Shown: piece after piece, positions 6,761 to 14,280 of the stretch | How positions within the stretch are numbered: position 1 is the first letter of the stretch | Layout of the letters: the number at the start of each line of letters is the position of its first letter | Virus record (IMG/VR): IMGVR_UViG_3300032291_002856 | Coordinates: 1 to 64,000 of that record | Length of the DNA: 64,000 nucleotides | Reading direction: 5' to 3' (one strand) | From: a virus | Translations under genes and position numbers: made by a program | The notes under the pieces: generated by a model | What the model was told of the DNA's origin: nothing | Seen by the model: the letters and a program-made list of their open reading frames with translations, nothing else | Databases searched by the model: none

Positions 6761-7148
6761 TCGCACAGCAATCGGATTCCGTCGCCTTCATTCAGACCTC
6801 AACACTGTGTATTTGTACATCCACTGGGATGACTACGCAGGTATCAAACCAGAATTCTCGCCCCTTGTATCCCATATTGTCAACCACACTCGGCCACGCT
6901 GGGATGACTATGTCTACGCCACCCGTATGGCCATCTCGCATGTCATCGGAGATGAATACAACAGCCAATTCGGTTATGGGGTTACGGCAAATCACTATCC
7001 AGACATCGACTACCCATCAATCGCAATCATCAGCTTCCACGACCAGTGCATTACCCGAGTAGAGGCCAACCCAACACAAGAAACTCCCGAGGTAGTACTG
7101 TGGAGAATCAACTTCATGCACGTACAATACAACTACATAACAGAGTGA
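6753..7148 (+). CDS. Unknown protein, 131 aa
   Basis: The ATG at 6,753 (product MGNRTAIGFRRLHSD) is preferred because AAAGAGA lies ten bases upstream; an in-frame ATG at 6,735 would extend it by six residues into the preceding gene. The product is rich in Tyr, His and Asp and appears to be a soluble alpha/beta protein. It is the last gene of the plus-strand block, with a terminator 22 bases after its stop. The function is unknown. Confidence 0.7.
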   Translation: MGNRTAIGFRRLHSDLNTVYLYIHWDDYAGIKPEFSPLVSHIVNHTRPRWDDYVYATRMAISHVIGDEYNSQFGYGVTANHYPDIDYPSIAIISFHDQCITRVEANPTQETPEVVLWRINFMHVQYNYITE

Positions 7149-7170
7149 AAAAAAAAGCTAGCAGCAATCC

Positions 7171-7209
7171 AGGCCGGGCATGCATTCGTGCGTGCCTGGC
7201 CTTTTTTTT
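7171..7209 (+). terminator. Rho-independent terminator closing the plus-strand block
   Basis: AGGCC (7,171-7,175) pairs with GGCCT (7,198-7,202), with inner GGCA/TGCC pairing, followed by eight Ts (7,202-7,209). Confidence 0.88.
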
Positions 7210-7278
7210 GTGTCGACGATGTCGGCCGCGCTGCGGCGCGGCGGAGTTTCCACGCAGCCAGGCAGGACCCGTGCCTCC

Positions 7279-7827
7279 TTTCTTGGGCGCTTCTTTCTTT
7301 TAAATCAGTTTTCCCAGCCTCTCCCCACATTTGCACCTTTTCTTGGGCGCTTCTTTTTTGGAAATCAGCTTTTTCCCCTCATCTCAGCCAGGCTCCGGAT
7401 CCACCGAGGGTGCATGAGGGAGTCGGTCGGACTATTTTCGGCCAGCACGCCAAGTTTCCCCGCGATTCGTGCCACTTTTGACGCGTTCTGCTGCCATTTG
7501 CTGACGTTTCGGCCACTTATGGGACGTTATGTCAAGTTAACATTGTGATTTTTCTCCCAAAACAAAAGTTTAATAGCACATTTTCGCTCGAGATCGCCGG
7601 CCACAGGCGTATTCTGCTGCAAAATAATGAAAATGTCGGAATTCTGTCACACACTAGCTCATTCAGCGTCCCACTTTATTCCTCTGCCATATAAAAGTGA
7701 CTGGGTAGTCATCATACTAGATAACCCCCAGCCACTATGAATCCCATCCCCACTGCCTGCCGTTTCTTGGGCGCTTCTTTAATTGAATTTAGCTTTTCAC
7801 ACGTCCTCTTTTCTTGGGCGCTTCTTT
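7279..7827 (+). repeat. Four copies of the repeat TTTCTTGGGCGCTTCTTT
   Basis: Exact 18-base copies lie at 7,279-7,296, 7,339-7,356, 7,763-7,780 and 7,810-7,827. Each is followed by an AT-rich tail resembling AATTCAGCTTT, giving a unit of about 35 bases. They come as two pairs (60 and 47 bases apart). All point the same way and match the core of the two repeats at 1,366-1,448. Confidence 0.92.
7691..7736 (-). terminator. Probable rho-independent terminator of the leftward transcript
   Basis: On the minus strand, AGTG-G-CTGGG pairs with CCCAG-T-CACT (7,733-7,736 and 7,727-7,731 with 7,701-7,705 and 7,696-7,699), followed by TTTTATAT. It lies about 95 bases past the last minus-strand stop. Confidence 0.55.
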
Positions 7828-7830
7828 TAT

Positions 7831-8178
7831 TTAATTCAGCTTTGAGCTCTTTACCCAAATATCCATAATCCGTACCTTTTCGTATGGACTGTCCTGTTCT
7901 ACTTCTATTCTCGCCTCTAAATCTTTTTTATGCAGAGAAAGTACATATCGTAACGTATACCAGTATGTTGGCTGTTCCTTTGAAATACTAATGTCACAGC
8001 GATCAGCCATTGCAAGTAATTGTTTTACTTGTGTTGCTTTTCCTAATTCTGACAGCCATAAAGATGCGGCATCTGTCTTCTTCTTCATACTTGATTCAGA
8101 TATCTCTTGTGCAGTGCTAATAACGCTCATAGCGTAATCTTCTTCTGTCCAGAGTTCTTTTTGTATGTATTCTTCCAT
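7831..8178 (-). CDS. Unknown protein, 115 aa, end of leftward block
   Basis: The ATG is preceded by AAGGAAA on the minus strand. The protein is helical and charged, with a central 'KATQVKQLLAMADRCDISIS' helix pair and a beta-rich end ('TLRYVLSLHKKDLEARIEVE'). No transmembrane helix is present, so it is not an evident holin despite lying beside the endolysin gene. The function is unknown. Confidence 0.75.
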   Translation of the reverse strand: MEEYIQKELWTEEDYAMSVISTAQEISESSMKKKTDAASLWLSELGKATQVKQLLAMADRCDISISKEQPTYWYTLRYVLSLHKKDLEARIEVEQDSPYEKVRIMDIWVKSSKLN

Positions 8179-8197
8179 CTTGTATTTCCTTATAATC

Positions 8198-8214
8198 AGT
8201 TCCCCGGGGGAACT
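8198..8214. other. Perfect 17-base palindrome between two genes
   Basis: Eight bases on each side of a central G at 8,206 are fully complementary (AGTTCCCC/GGGGAACT). It lies in the gap after the endolysin stop. No T-run follows, so it could be an operator-like site or a chance palindrome. Confidence 0.45.
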
Positions 8215-8831
8215 TATTCCTGAGTCTGCATACGAGTAGCATGGGCGACCAGTTTATCTGCATACCCCTTGCCTGGTACTGCCCACGTTCCTTCAAGACC
8301 TGCAAGAGTAGGTGCACATCCAACAACTTTCGGTGGCAGTGGTCGTCGAGCTGTGTGTTCCTTCAAGAACTCTTTTTGTTCGTGTGTTCTCTCTGGTTCT
8401 TTTGTAGCGTATCCAAGTAACCGCGAAATATGTCCGGGGACACTTCCTCGATCCCATGTATCAAAACGCAATCCCTTTTTCCATATGCGAGCCTCGTCGT
8501 CATAAGACCATTCCCAGTATGACGCATCCTTTGGTAGGCTCTTTGCTGTTTGCCCTGTTACTCCAATACCAGCGGGGTTTCTTCTTGGACGTTTACTCCA
8601 GAAGCTGCTCAAGAAACCAGTCTCGTGAATCATCTGTGCAATTGCTATGCATGGATCTACTCCAATTAACTCGCCTACAGTAAAGTAAGCGGGGATAATT
8701 ACGTTCTCCAAATCGTGGCGTGTGTAGTTTGACGACACAGGCATACGCTCGAACACATACTCGGTTGCCTGCTTTTGCGTGCACCGTGCAGGTGCCATAA
8801 CCTTTGAATCTCTCGTTACTGGCTCACTCAT
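8214..8831 (-). CDS. Endolysin with glucosaminidase-type domain, 205 aa
   Basis: Residues 45-95 match the glucosaminidase/lysozyme-like core: 'VGELIGVDPCIAIAQMIHE' with the likely catalytic Glu70, then 'TGFLSSFWSKRPRRNPAGIG'. This family cuts the glycan backbone of peptidoglycan. The C-terminal third has 'GTWAVPGKGYADKLVAHATR', which is usual for phage glucosaminidases. There is no signal peptide or transmembrane anchor, so release would need a separate holin, and none was recognised nearby. The ATG has GGGAGAG upstream and overlaps the preceding stop by eight bases. Confidence 0.8.
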   Translation of the reverse strand: MSEPVTRDSKVMAPARCTQKQATEYVFERMPVSSNYTRHDLENVIIPAYFTVGELIGVDPCIAIAQMIHETGFLSSFWSKRPRRNPAGIGVTGQTAKSLPKDASYWEWSYDDEARIWKKGLRFDTWDRGSVPGHISRLLGYATKEPERTHEQKEFLKEHTARRPLPPKVVGCAPTLAGLEGTWAVPGKGYADKLVAHATRMQTQE

Positions 8832-9027
8832 TACTCTCTCCCTCTGTGTAATAAAGATCAGGACCCATTAATACCCACCGGCCAGGCTTACCGTCGTCTT
8901 GATTCGCTTGGTTAACTATCTCAACGACGGCATCCACCATGTAGTCAAGCATCACGTCTGTGAAGTCGTCATCACTAATGCCAAGAACCATGCCACTTGA
9001 AATATGCGGGCTAAGTTCTTTGAGCAT
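8824..9027 (-). CDS. Unknown acidic protein, 67 aa
   Basis: I place the start at the ATG at 9,027 because GGCGGAGAG lies just upstream and it begins 14 bases after the previous stop. An in-frame ATG at 9,081 with AAGGTAG upstream would add 18 residues and overlap the previous gene by 41 bases, so the start is uncertain. The product is acidic and helical ('DDDFTDVMLDYMVDAVVEIV'). It is coupled to the endolysin gene by an eight-base overlap. Confidence 0.65.
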   Translation of the reverse strand: MLKELSPHISSGMVLGISDDDFTDVMLDYMVDAVVEIVNQANQDDGKPGRWVLMGPDLYYTEGESNE

Positions 9028-9040
9028 TGCTCTCCGCCAA

Positions 9041-9505
9041 TCACTTGCGTTTAGCTCGCTTCCTTGTACCTTTAGCTTCATCTACCTTATCTTCCTTCTC
9101 AACAACAGGAAGAACTGACTTCTTCTCGGCAGCTTCTTGATATTCTTTTTCAAAATCAACAGCGTTAAGCTCTAAATCAATCAATTCTTCCTCCGACATA
9201 ATCAAATCCTCAATGTTCTCTTCATTAACCTCAGCAGGCTGCAGCTTAATGTTGTTGTATCGCACAAGCTCTGCAAGCAATGTTTTCGGATCACTGTCTG
9301 TGTAGATCATGTGATACTGCACGTAATTATAAGTTAAGCGAAGTGTAGAGGTAATATCATACAAAACTGAATCAAGTTCCTCTAAATCTTTTCTATTATA
9401 ACTCAAATTTAGCAAGTTAGCTCGCAATCGTTCTGTGATAACGTCGACAGCTGCTTTTAAAATTTTAATCTGATCTAACTCGCTGCCCATTGACTCAGTC
9501 GTCAT
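9041..9505 (-). CDS. Unknown coiled-coil protein with basic tail, 154 aa
   Basis: The ATG at 9,505 follows AGGAGA and overlaps the previous stop as ATGA. The protein is helical ('ITERLRANLLNLSYNRKDLE'), has a very acidic middle (about 90-140) and ends with the basic cluster 'KGTRKRAKRK'. Such a polarised protein could bind DNA or act as a scaffold, but no family is recognised. Confidence 0.75.
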   Translation of the reverse strand: MTTESMGSELDQIKILKAAVDVITERLRANLLNLSYNRKDLEELDSVLYDITSTLRLTYNYVQYHMIYTDSDPKTLLAELVRYNNIKLQPAEVNEENIEDLIMSEEELIDLELNAVDFEKEYQEAAEKKSVLPVVEKEDKVDEAKGTRKRAKRK

Positions 9506-9945
9506 GACTTTTCTCCTAAATACGACCACGATTTGTTGTTAAGTCTGCTCGGCTTCTCTGGTGAAATGTACGCACACAACGGAAAGAACGCCTGATAAAA
9601 CTCTTCGTCAGTATGAGGTAACGGCGAAACCGCAGTCTCGTCATCCCCCTCTTCCTCATCTATCTCCTTACCGTCCTCGTCGTACAGCGGCGAGTCTCCA
9701 AGGAGATTACCAATAATGTTACCAACGTATTCGTAGTCATCTGGAACCTTTTCTCCCTCGGTAACAATAATAACTGTCCGAGGAACACTAGTTGCAAAAT
9801 CGTCGTTACCTTCAATCATTAACCAGACAAAGTTCTCGTACTGCTGCACTCTTACTTTACCAGCCGGCGGAATTGAAATCTCAACCTCGCGTGGCATAGT
9901 CTTCTGAGCAAGATTCATTAAAGGCTTAATTCTAAACTGTTTCAT
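9502..9945 (-). CDS. Unknown acidic protein, 147 aa
   Basis: The product has an N-terminal beta-rich domain ('EVEISIPPAGKVRVQQYENF', 'RTVIIVTEGEKVPDDYEYVG') and an acidic linker 'DEDGKEIDEEEGDDETA'. The ATG has TAGGGA upstream, and the stop is coupled to the next gene by ATGA. No motif is recognised. Lying between DNA-modification and lysis genes, it could be a late accessory protein, but this is inference. Confidence 0.72.
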   Translation of the reverse strand: MKQFRIKPLMNLAQKTMPREVEISIPPAGKVRVQQYENFVWLMIEGNDDFATSVPRTVIIVTEGEKVPDDYEYVGNIIGNLLGDSPLYDEDGKEIDEEEGDDETAVSPLPHTDEEFYQAFFPLCAYISPEKPSRLNNKSWSYLGEKS

Positions 9946-9960
9946 AGTTTCCCTACTTAC

Positions 9961-10593
9961 TTACTTAGTCTTGCGGATAAAAGAAGTTAGATCGTTAATC
10001 CAGTTCTGAATGTCAATCATCTTAGACGAACCTTCGTTCATGCCAGAACGGATTAAGTAGAAAATGTCCCAAATTTTTGTCCACACAATATCCTCAATTT
10101 GTGTCTTTGTAAGACCACCAGCTGCAGCAGGTTTTTTCTCCAGCTCTGCAATGCGTTTTTCCAAAGCCACCATTTTTGCCATTGCCTGACTCGATTGTGC
10201 GTAACCCCCTTCAGCCCTTTTAGTGGCCGTCTCAATCATTTTGTTCACCAACGCTAACTGAGCTTCGTTAATGTTGACTACCGTGTTCGATACAGTTCCA
10301 TCTTCAGGAATAAACCCGGGGATTTCCTCAAGCACAATTTTTTTCGACCCCGCCTGATTGTGCACAAAGAAAAGCTTACCCCAGAGGATAGCAAGACCGC
10401 CGTGATCTCCCGGGTAAAACAAGACTTCTTGCCTTGTTTTCATTCCTTTTGCAATACGCCATACTCTAATACCAAAAGGCGAACCCGGTGTGGTTGCACC
10501 CATAGACGTGATATACAAAGCACCCGACTTGTCTGTAATAGTGTCGGTTTTTGTCGCTGTGTATGTAATTAAACCTGTGTCAATTTTTGCCAT
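9961..10593 (-). CDS. Unknown protein with C-terminal coiled coil, 210 aa
   Basis: The N-terminal half is beta-rich ('YTATKTDTITDKSGALYITS', 'GGLAILWGKLFFVHNQAG') and the C-terminal half is helical ('QAMAKMVALEKRIAELEKK' and the region up to 210). The ATG follows TAAGGAG. The layout resembles a small phage structural or virion-associated protein with an oligomerising helix, but no family was identified. Confidence 0.72.
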   Translation of the reverse strand: MAKIDTGLITYTATKTDTITDKSGALYITSMGATTPGSPFGIRVWRIAKGMKTRQEVLFYPGDHGGLAILWGKLFFVHNQAGSKKIVLEEIPGFIPEDGTVSNTVVNINEAQLALVNKMIETATKRAEGGYAQSSQAMAKMVALEKRIAELEKKPAAAGGLTKTQIEDIVWTKIWDIFYLIRSGMNEGSSKMIDIQNWINDLTSFIRKTK

Positions 10594-10603
10594 GCTCGAC
10601 TCC

Positions 10604-11689
10604 TTACTTGTTTAATAAATTTTCAATACGTTTCCCAATCCACGTAATTACGGGAACTGGCCATGAGTTACCCAATGCCCTAAATCTTAAGTAGTCTGGG
10701 CATTTTTCAGCTGGCTTGCCGTTATAAGGTATCTTAGTGTAGTTGTCAGGAAAACCTTGTAAGCGTTCATACTCTGTCGCGCTTAAGTTTCGCACAAGAG
10801 AGTCGCTAACAGCAATAATTTGAGACTGATCAGTAGACAAAGTGAACGTCTTATTTTCACTCGTAAGGAATCCACTTCCGCCGCCAAACTTATCGCTAAG
10901 CCGCTCTCCTCCCTTTTCCCCCGTGTACCGTCCCTTTCCTCTAAACTTATAAGCTATCGCTACAGCATCTCGTCCGGATACATCTTCTTCATTGCCTCGT
11001 AAAGGTAAACCGGCACTCGTTTTTGAATCTTCGCTGCTCTCCGTACGTAACCCTGCGCTGCTTTTAAACTCAAATAATACTTGCCCAATGTCGATGTCTT
11101 CTCGAGCACTTGCGACAACAAACAAACGTCTGCGTCGTTGGGCAAGTCCGAAATGTTGAGCGTCCAGTACTCTCCAGACAACTGTTCTTTTCGGCCCAAC
11201 AACCAAACCCGCGTCTGCCCACCTTCTGTTTGATAACGTGATAGGTTCTTGCTCTCCGGCAAGCTCTCCAACAAAACAACCGAAGGCATTGTCTGGCGTG
11301 TTGAGAACTCCTGGCACGTTTTCCCAAAAAACAATTGCGGGTTGCTGTCCGTTTGATCCTCTAATTTCGTCAATTGCATCGGCTACCTCGCAAAATTTTA
11401 AAGTTAAGTTAGCTCTTGAATCTGTCAGAGATTCTCGATTACCTGCAGTACTGAATGCCTGGCAAGGAGTTCCGCCGCAAAGTATATCCGGGGATTCAGC
11501 TACTTTAGATTTTATCAAATCTTCTAGGCCGAGCATGTCCCCGTAGTTTACTACGTCAGGGTAGTGATGCTTAAGCACAGCACTAGGGAATTGATCTATT
11601 TCACAGTACCATTGTGGCGCCCATCCGAGCTTGCCCCATGCAACTGTTGCTGCTTCGATGCCTGAACAAACTGATCCGTAAGTTAGCAC
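10604..11689 (-). CDS. DNA (cytosine-5) methyltransferase, 361 aa
   Basis: The enzyme transfers a methyl group from S-adenosylmethionine to C5 of cytosine. Motif I is 'GSVCSGIEAATVAW' (5-18), the catalytic motif IV is GTPCQAFS (Cys76), motif VI is WENVPG (E123), motif VIII is the QRRRRLF stretch near 185, and motif X is the C-terminal 'LGNSWPVPV'. The region between about 200 and 310 is the variable target-recognition part, so the site cannot be read. The start is GTG with AAGGAG upstream. No restriction endonuclease neighbours it, so it is probably an orphan that protects phage DNA. Confidence 0.93.
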   Translation of the reverse strand: MLTYGSVCSGIEAATVAWGKLGWAPQWYCEIDQFPSAVLKHHYPDVVNYGDMLGLEDLIKSKVAESPDILCGGTPCQAFSTAGNRESLTDSRANLTLKFCEVADAIDEIRGSNGQQPAIVFWENVPGVLNTPDNAFGCFVGELAGEQEPITLSNRRWADAGLVVGPKRTVVWRVLDAQHFGLAQRRRRLFVVASAREDIDIGQVLFEFKSSAGLRTESSEDSKTSAGLPLRGNEEDVSGRDAVAIAYKFRGKGRYTGEKGGERLSDKFGGGSGFLTSENKTFTLSTDQSQIIAVSDSLVRNLSATEYERLQGFPDNYTKIPYNGKPAEKCPDYLRFRALGNSWPVPVITWIGKRIENLLNK

Positions 11690-11722
11690 GCGCTGCTCCT
11701 TAGTAAGATACCGTAAAACGGC

Positions 11723-11807
11723 TGGTGCCAGAGACGGGAGTCGAACCCGTACGAGTGTTCCTCAACGGTTTTTAAGACCGTAGCGTCTGCCATTCCGCCA
11801 CTCTGGC
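11723..11807 (-). tRNA. tRNA-Leu (anticodon UAA)
   Basis: A complete class II cloverleaf on the minus strand: acceptor GCCAGAG/CTCTGGC, anticodon stem ACGGT/ACCGT with loop CTTAAAA (anticodon UAA), a long variable arm and T loop TTCGACT. The CCA end is encoded (11,723-11,725). Confidence 0.93.
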
Positions 11808-11808
11808 T

Positions 11809-11872
11809 TGGTTGTCACCGGTTGGAATCGAACCAACGCCATTCAAGTCCCTACCACTGGGCGACGGTGACA
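11809..11872 (-). pseudogene. tRNA-like element lacking an anticodon arm
   Basis: On the minus strand, GTCACCG and CGGTGAC pair as an acceptor (eight pairs if the flanking T-A is counted). T8 and a D arm follow (GCCC, loop AGTGGTA, GGGA), and there is a perfect T arm (GTTGG, TTCGATT, CCAAC). Only about ten bases (CTTGAATGGC) remain between the D and T arms, where about 24 are needed, so no anticodon stem can form. The 3' side continues A-ACCA, so a CCA-like end is present. The remnant around ACTTGAAT recalls tRNA-Gln(UUG), but this is weak. It is either a decayed tRNA or a deliberate tRNA mimic. Confidence 0.7.
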
Positions 11873-11878
11873 CTTAAT

Positions 11879-11954
11879 TGGTGGGCCAAGCAGGATTCGA
11901 ACCTGCAACCAAATCGTTATGAGCGATCTGCTCTGACCTTTGAGCTATTGGCCC
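11879..11954 (-). tRNA. tRNA with CAU anticodon (Met or Ile2)
   Basis: A complete 76-base cloverleaf: acceptor GGGCCAA/TTGGCCC, D arm GCTC...GAGC, anticodon loop CTCATAA (CAU), T loop TTCGAAT, encoded CCA at 11,879-11,881. A CAU tRNA may be elongator Met or lysidine-modified Ile2; the sequence alone does not settle this. An initiator is unlikely because the first acceptor pair is G-C. Confidence 0.9.
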
Positions 11955-11964
11955 AGATAAATAC

Positions 11965-11989
11965 CAGCGGAGCTCTATTACCCCGCTGA
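11965..11989 (-). other. Hairpin upstream of the tRNA cluster
   Basis: CAGCGG pairs with CCGCTG around a 12-base loop, between the glycosyltransferase stop and the CAU tRNA. No T-run follows on the minus strand, so it is more likely a processing hairpin for the tRNAs than a terminator. Confidence 0.4.
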
Positions 11990-12007
11990 TATCTATTATA
12001 CAATAAT

Positions 12008-12565
12008 TTAATCCCAACGGTCCCAAGGCGTACGAAGATAGTTATAGTATCCCAGGTAATCGTCCAGTTTTAAAAGACCCCCGTATATGTAAGCCTGCTC
12101 AGCCATGATACCGTCTGCCACGTAGTCAAGCGTATAGCGCAAATATTTCATTACCTTACCGCGAACCATGTAACAAGAAGTATCGATGTTGCCGACACAC
12201 GGATACGCGGTGGGCTCAAGTCGTACACTGTTGTTTCTCCACACTTGCCCCCACGTAATCATATTCAAGTGGCCGTAATTTAAGTCCTTGACCGTATCAT
12301 ACCATCGAGGATGAATAATATTGTCGTCATCTAAGATGTAAATCCAGTCTTCATCGTTAAATTCAATTGAGTCAAGTGCGTAATTCCGATTAGGATTACC
12401 AGCAAAACCTGTGTACGGAGAGTGCAACACAACAGCGTTTTCAACTTCTGGCTTGTCCTGCACAGACTGGTCGTATACAACTACCCAACGGCACTCTTTT
12501 GGAATAGACGCGCCGATTTCTGCTAAGTTTTCCGGGCGAGTGCAGGGTGTAATAATGTAGATCAT
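12008..12565 (-). CDS. GT-A-type glycosyltransferase-like protein, 185 aa
   Basis: The N terminus 'MIYIITPCTRPENLAEIG' and the acidic motif 'YILDDDNIIHPRW' (D79-D81) match family 2-type glycosyltransferases, where the Asp triad holds the metal and nucleotide sugar. It is short for the family and probably a single GT-A domain. The ATG has AAGGAA upstream. It follows a second glycosyltransferase by 13 bases, so the two form a pair. The acceptor is unknown: modified phage DNA, a host surface glycan or a virion protein are all possible. Confidence 0.75.
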   Translation of the reverse strand: MIYIITPCTRPENLAEIGASIPKECRWVVVYDQSVQDKPEVENAVVLHSPYTGFAGNPNRNYALDSIEFNDEDWIYILDDDNIIHPRWYDTVKDLNYGHLNMITWGQVWRNNSVRLEPTAYPCVGNIDTSCYMVRGKVMKYLRYTLDYVADGIMAEQAYIYGGLLKLDDYLGYYNYLRTPWDRWD

Positions 12566-12578
12566 AAATTTTTCCTTC

Positions 12579-13382
12579 TTACTCAGCTAAATTTTTCATA
12601 AACTCTGAATTACATCTGTTAATTTGGTGCAAAATAACGTACAGCTCTCCAGAGTCATTTAGTATTTTATTATCTTGAACGTTTAGATCGTCAAAAGAAA
12701 CACTATCCAATGTCAGTATTTGAGAACTTTTGTATGGTAGGATTTTTGTAGAACCTGCGTGTGTGTGGTTATAAATGTAAATATTGTACAAGCCTTGGTC
12801 CGGAACGTTTCTAAAACCTGGCTTATTCTCCCGCGCGTCGGCGTAGAATTTTAAGTACTTCACGATACCGGCATACTTACCTAGAGTCGTACCTGCACAC
12901 ACTACTGGCTGATTTTCAAAATTCTCAATGTTGTAATCAGCCGCGGCAGACGCCTGTTCAATCCAATGCCTGTTTAAACCTGAACTACTATTGCTTCTGT
13001 CCGAGAGTATGTTTCGTTCCGCGGCACAGTACAGCTGCTCTTTAAACTCTATAGAAAACGGATCACCCTGGAAAACAACGTCGTCTAGATCACTAAACAT
13101 TATCTTATCGACGTCTTCAGCAGACCATTTAGACAGTATGTCGTAGTAAATTTCAAAACGATTTAACATCAACTCGTACTTAAAGACAAAGTCACTGTAA
13201 ATTTGAAAGTTGTATTCAGCGCACAGATCCTCCAGCTCCTTAAATATTTTACCCCTCTCGCACAATATAATTACTTTGCAATCCTGATTGTACTTTCTTA
13301 AGCTCTTTGCAAAATAGTATATCCCACCCTTGTCAGTTTTTAAACTGTTGTACCCACTATAAACACCAAAGATGACGTTCAT
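12579..13382 (-). CDS. GT-A-type glycosyltransferase-like protein, 267 aa
   Basis: The protein has an N-terminal Rossmann-like segment ('MNVIFGVYSGYNSLKTDKGG'), the metal/sugar-nucleotide motif 'MFSDLDDVVFQGDPF' (D98, D100, D101) and a downstream 'PDQGLYN' motif, all typical of GT8- and GT77-like retaining enzymes. There is no signal peptide, so it acts in the cytoplasm. The ATG has AAGGCGG upstream at somewhat long spacing. It is the upstream partner of the glycosyltransferase at 12,008. The substrate is not predictable. Confidence 0.72.
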   Translation of the reverse strand: MNVIFGVYSGYNSLKTDKGGIYYFAKSLRKYNQDCKVIILCERGKIFKELEDLCAEYNFQIYSDFVFKYELMLNRFEIYYDILSKWSAEDVDKIMFSDLDDVVFQGDPFSIEFKEQLYCAAERNILSDRSNSSSGLNRHWIEQASAAADYNIENFENQPVVCAGTTLGKYAGIVKYLKFYADARENKPGFRNVPDQGLYNIYIYNHTHAGSTKILPYKSSQILTLDSVSFDDLNVQDNKILNDSGELYVILHQINRCNSEFMKNLAE

Positions 13383-13444
13383 GCTGCTACCGCCTTTTAC
13401 ATTTTTAAATATGCCAAGATTTTATTTTTCCACCGAGTAGTGGT

Positions 13445-13520
13445 TGGTACCGGCGGAGGGAATCGAACCCCCGACAACCTGCTTAGAAGGCAGATGCTCT
13501 ATCCGCTGAGCTACGCCGGC
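13445..13520 (-). tRNA. tRNA-Arg (anticodon UCU)
   Basis: A complete 76-base cloverleaf: acceptor GCCGGCG/CGCCGGT (first pair G-U), anticodon loop CTTCTAA (UCU, reads AGA), T loop TTCGATT, encoded CCA at 13,445-13,447. Confidence 0.93.
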
Positions 13521-13528
13521 ATAGTAAC

Positions 13529-13556
13529 AGTACCAACGACTTTCATCGTTGGTACT
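13529..13556 (-). other. Perfect 11-bp hairpin upstream of tRNA-Arg
   Basis: AGTACCAACGA (13,529-13,539) pairs with TCGTTGGTACT (13,546-13,556) around a six-base loop. It lies between the zinc-ribbon gene and tRNA-Arg. No T-run follows in the minus direction, so an RNA processing role is more likely than termination. Confidence 0.6.
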
Positions 13557-13568
13557 ATTATACATTAC

Positions 13569-13835
13569 CTATTCGGGAGTCTCAGTTGTTTCTTCAGCCT
13601 TCTTGTCAGCTATCAATTCTTCTAGCGTTTCAATCGGACTCAGAGCGTACACCATATTAAAAACGCCTGCTTCGCAATCAGGGCAGAAAGATACAGGAAG
13701 GATACCAATCCATCCCATAACACCCCATTCTTCCTCGTCGTAGGAAGTACCGCAAATCGAACAGCCTTTACCCATAGGGTGCAATGGATCTTTTTCCGGA
13801 TTGTACTCCGGGTTGTTTGTAATATTCTCAGTCAT
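13569..13835 (-). CDS. Small zinc-ribbon-like acidic protein, 88 aa
   Basis: The sequence has CSICG in the N-terminal third and FCPDCEAG about 27 residues later, a two-knuckle zinc-binding pattern. The C-terminal tail is very acidic ('ELIADKKAEETTETPE'). Start ATG with GGTAAG upstream; one base separates its ATG from the preceding stop. It could bind nucleic acid or a protein partner. The family is not recognised. Confidence 0.72.
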   Translation of the reverse strand: MTENITNNPEYNPEKDPLHPMGKGCSICGTSYDEEEWGVMGWIGILPVSFCPDCEAGVFNMVYALSPIETLEELIADKKAEETTETPE

Positions 13836-13836
13836 G

Positions 13837-14280
13837 TTACTTACCCCACTTTCCTCGTCGTAAAATAATCATAATAATTGCGTAGCTAGCCAGGTCCATG
13901 AGAGTATCGTCTACTGACTCATTCTTTGGTTCCTTGGGCTGCGACCATTTACCAGTACCAATGTCCCACCCCATCAGATTCATAAGGCGAGCTGTCTTAT
14001 CCCACAGGCGAACAGCTACTCCTTGCTCGCCAGCTCCTTTAATGTTCCATGATGAGTAGTCGGCTGTCTTCTTCTTGTGCATCTCGAGTAAGCTATCTAA
14101 GATGGCTTGAAACTCCTTGGTCTGCTCCGGAATAAGGTGCTCGTTCTTGGGCATATAGCCGGTAGACTTAAGAAGCGGAACGAAGTCCTCGCTGCTAAAC
14201 TTGTCACTAAGGCCGTTCTGTGCTTTTTCAAGGGTTTTACGAGCCTCATAAACTTTACTCAACAAATCAGGATCATGCAT
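13837..14280 (-). CDS. DUF1599-like nucleotide-modification-associated protein, 147 aa
   Basis: Residues 60-147 fit the family called nucleotide modification associated domain 1: 'EMHKKKTADYSSWNIKG', 'GVAVRLWDKTARLMNLMGW' and the helix 'ESVDDTLMDLASYAIIMIIL'. The helical fold is MazG-like and in phages often sits beside thymidylate or base-modification genes. Here it overlaps the end of thyX (ATG inside the last codons), which strengthens that reading. The enzymatic activity is not established. Start ATG with GGAGA upstream. Confidence 0.72.
   Translation of the reverse strand: MHDPDLLSKVYEARKTLEKAQNGLSDKFSSEDFVPLLKSTGYMPKNEHLIPEQTKEFQAILDSLLEMHKKKTADYSSWNIKGAGEQGVAVRLWDKTARLMNLMGWDIGTGKWSQPKEPKNESVDDTLMDLASYAIIMIILRRGKWGK

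Larger units (their letters stand above)
7149..7830. other. Gene-free convergent interval
   Basis: This 680-base stretch separates plus-strand genes on the left from minus-strand genes on the right. It contains a terminator for each direction, a GC hairpin (7,225-7,231/7,236-7,242) and four direct repeats. Open frames through it have no ribosome sites and cross the repeats, so I call no gene. The stretch 7,400-7,690 shows nothing I recognise. Confidence 0.75.

Noticed and set aside
7180-7548. Open frames of 97-122 codons in the convergent interval
   Set aside because: They start inside a terminator or repeat, lack ribosome sites and encode low-complexity Ser/Phe/Arg-rich sequence.
1366-7827. 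CRISPR-like array from the GGGCGC repeats
   Set aside because: The copies are too few, come in pairs with unequal spacing over 6 kb, and no cas genes are present. The Cas4-like nuclease at 16,563 sits in a recombination cluster.
7279-7827. GGGCGC repeats as promoters
   Set aside because: In either direction they face the antisense of genes that converge on the interval, and they have no -10 element at a fixed distance.
7831-8178. Holin next to the endolysin
   Set aside because: The 115-aa protein is charged and has no transmembrane helix. No other small membrane protein was found nearby.
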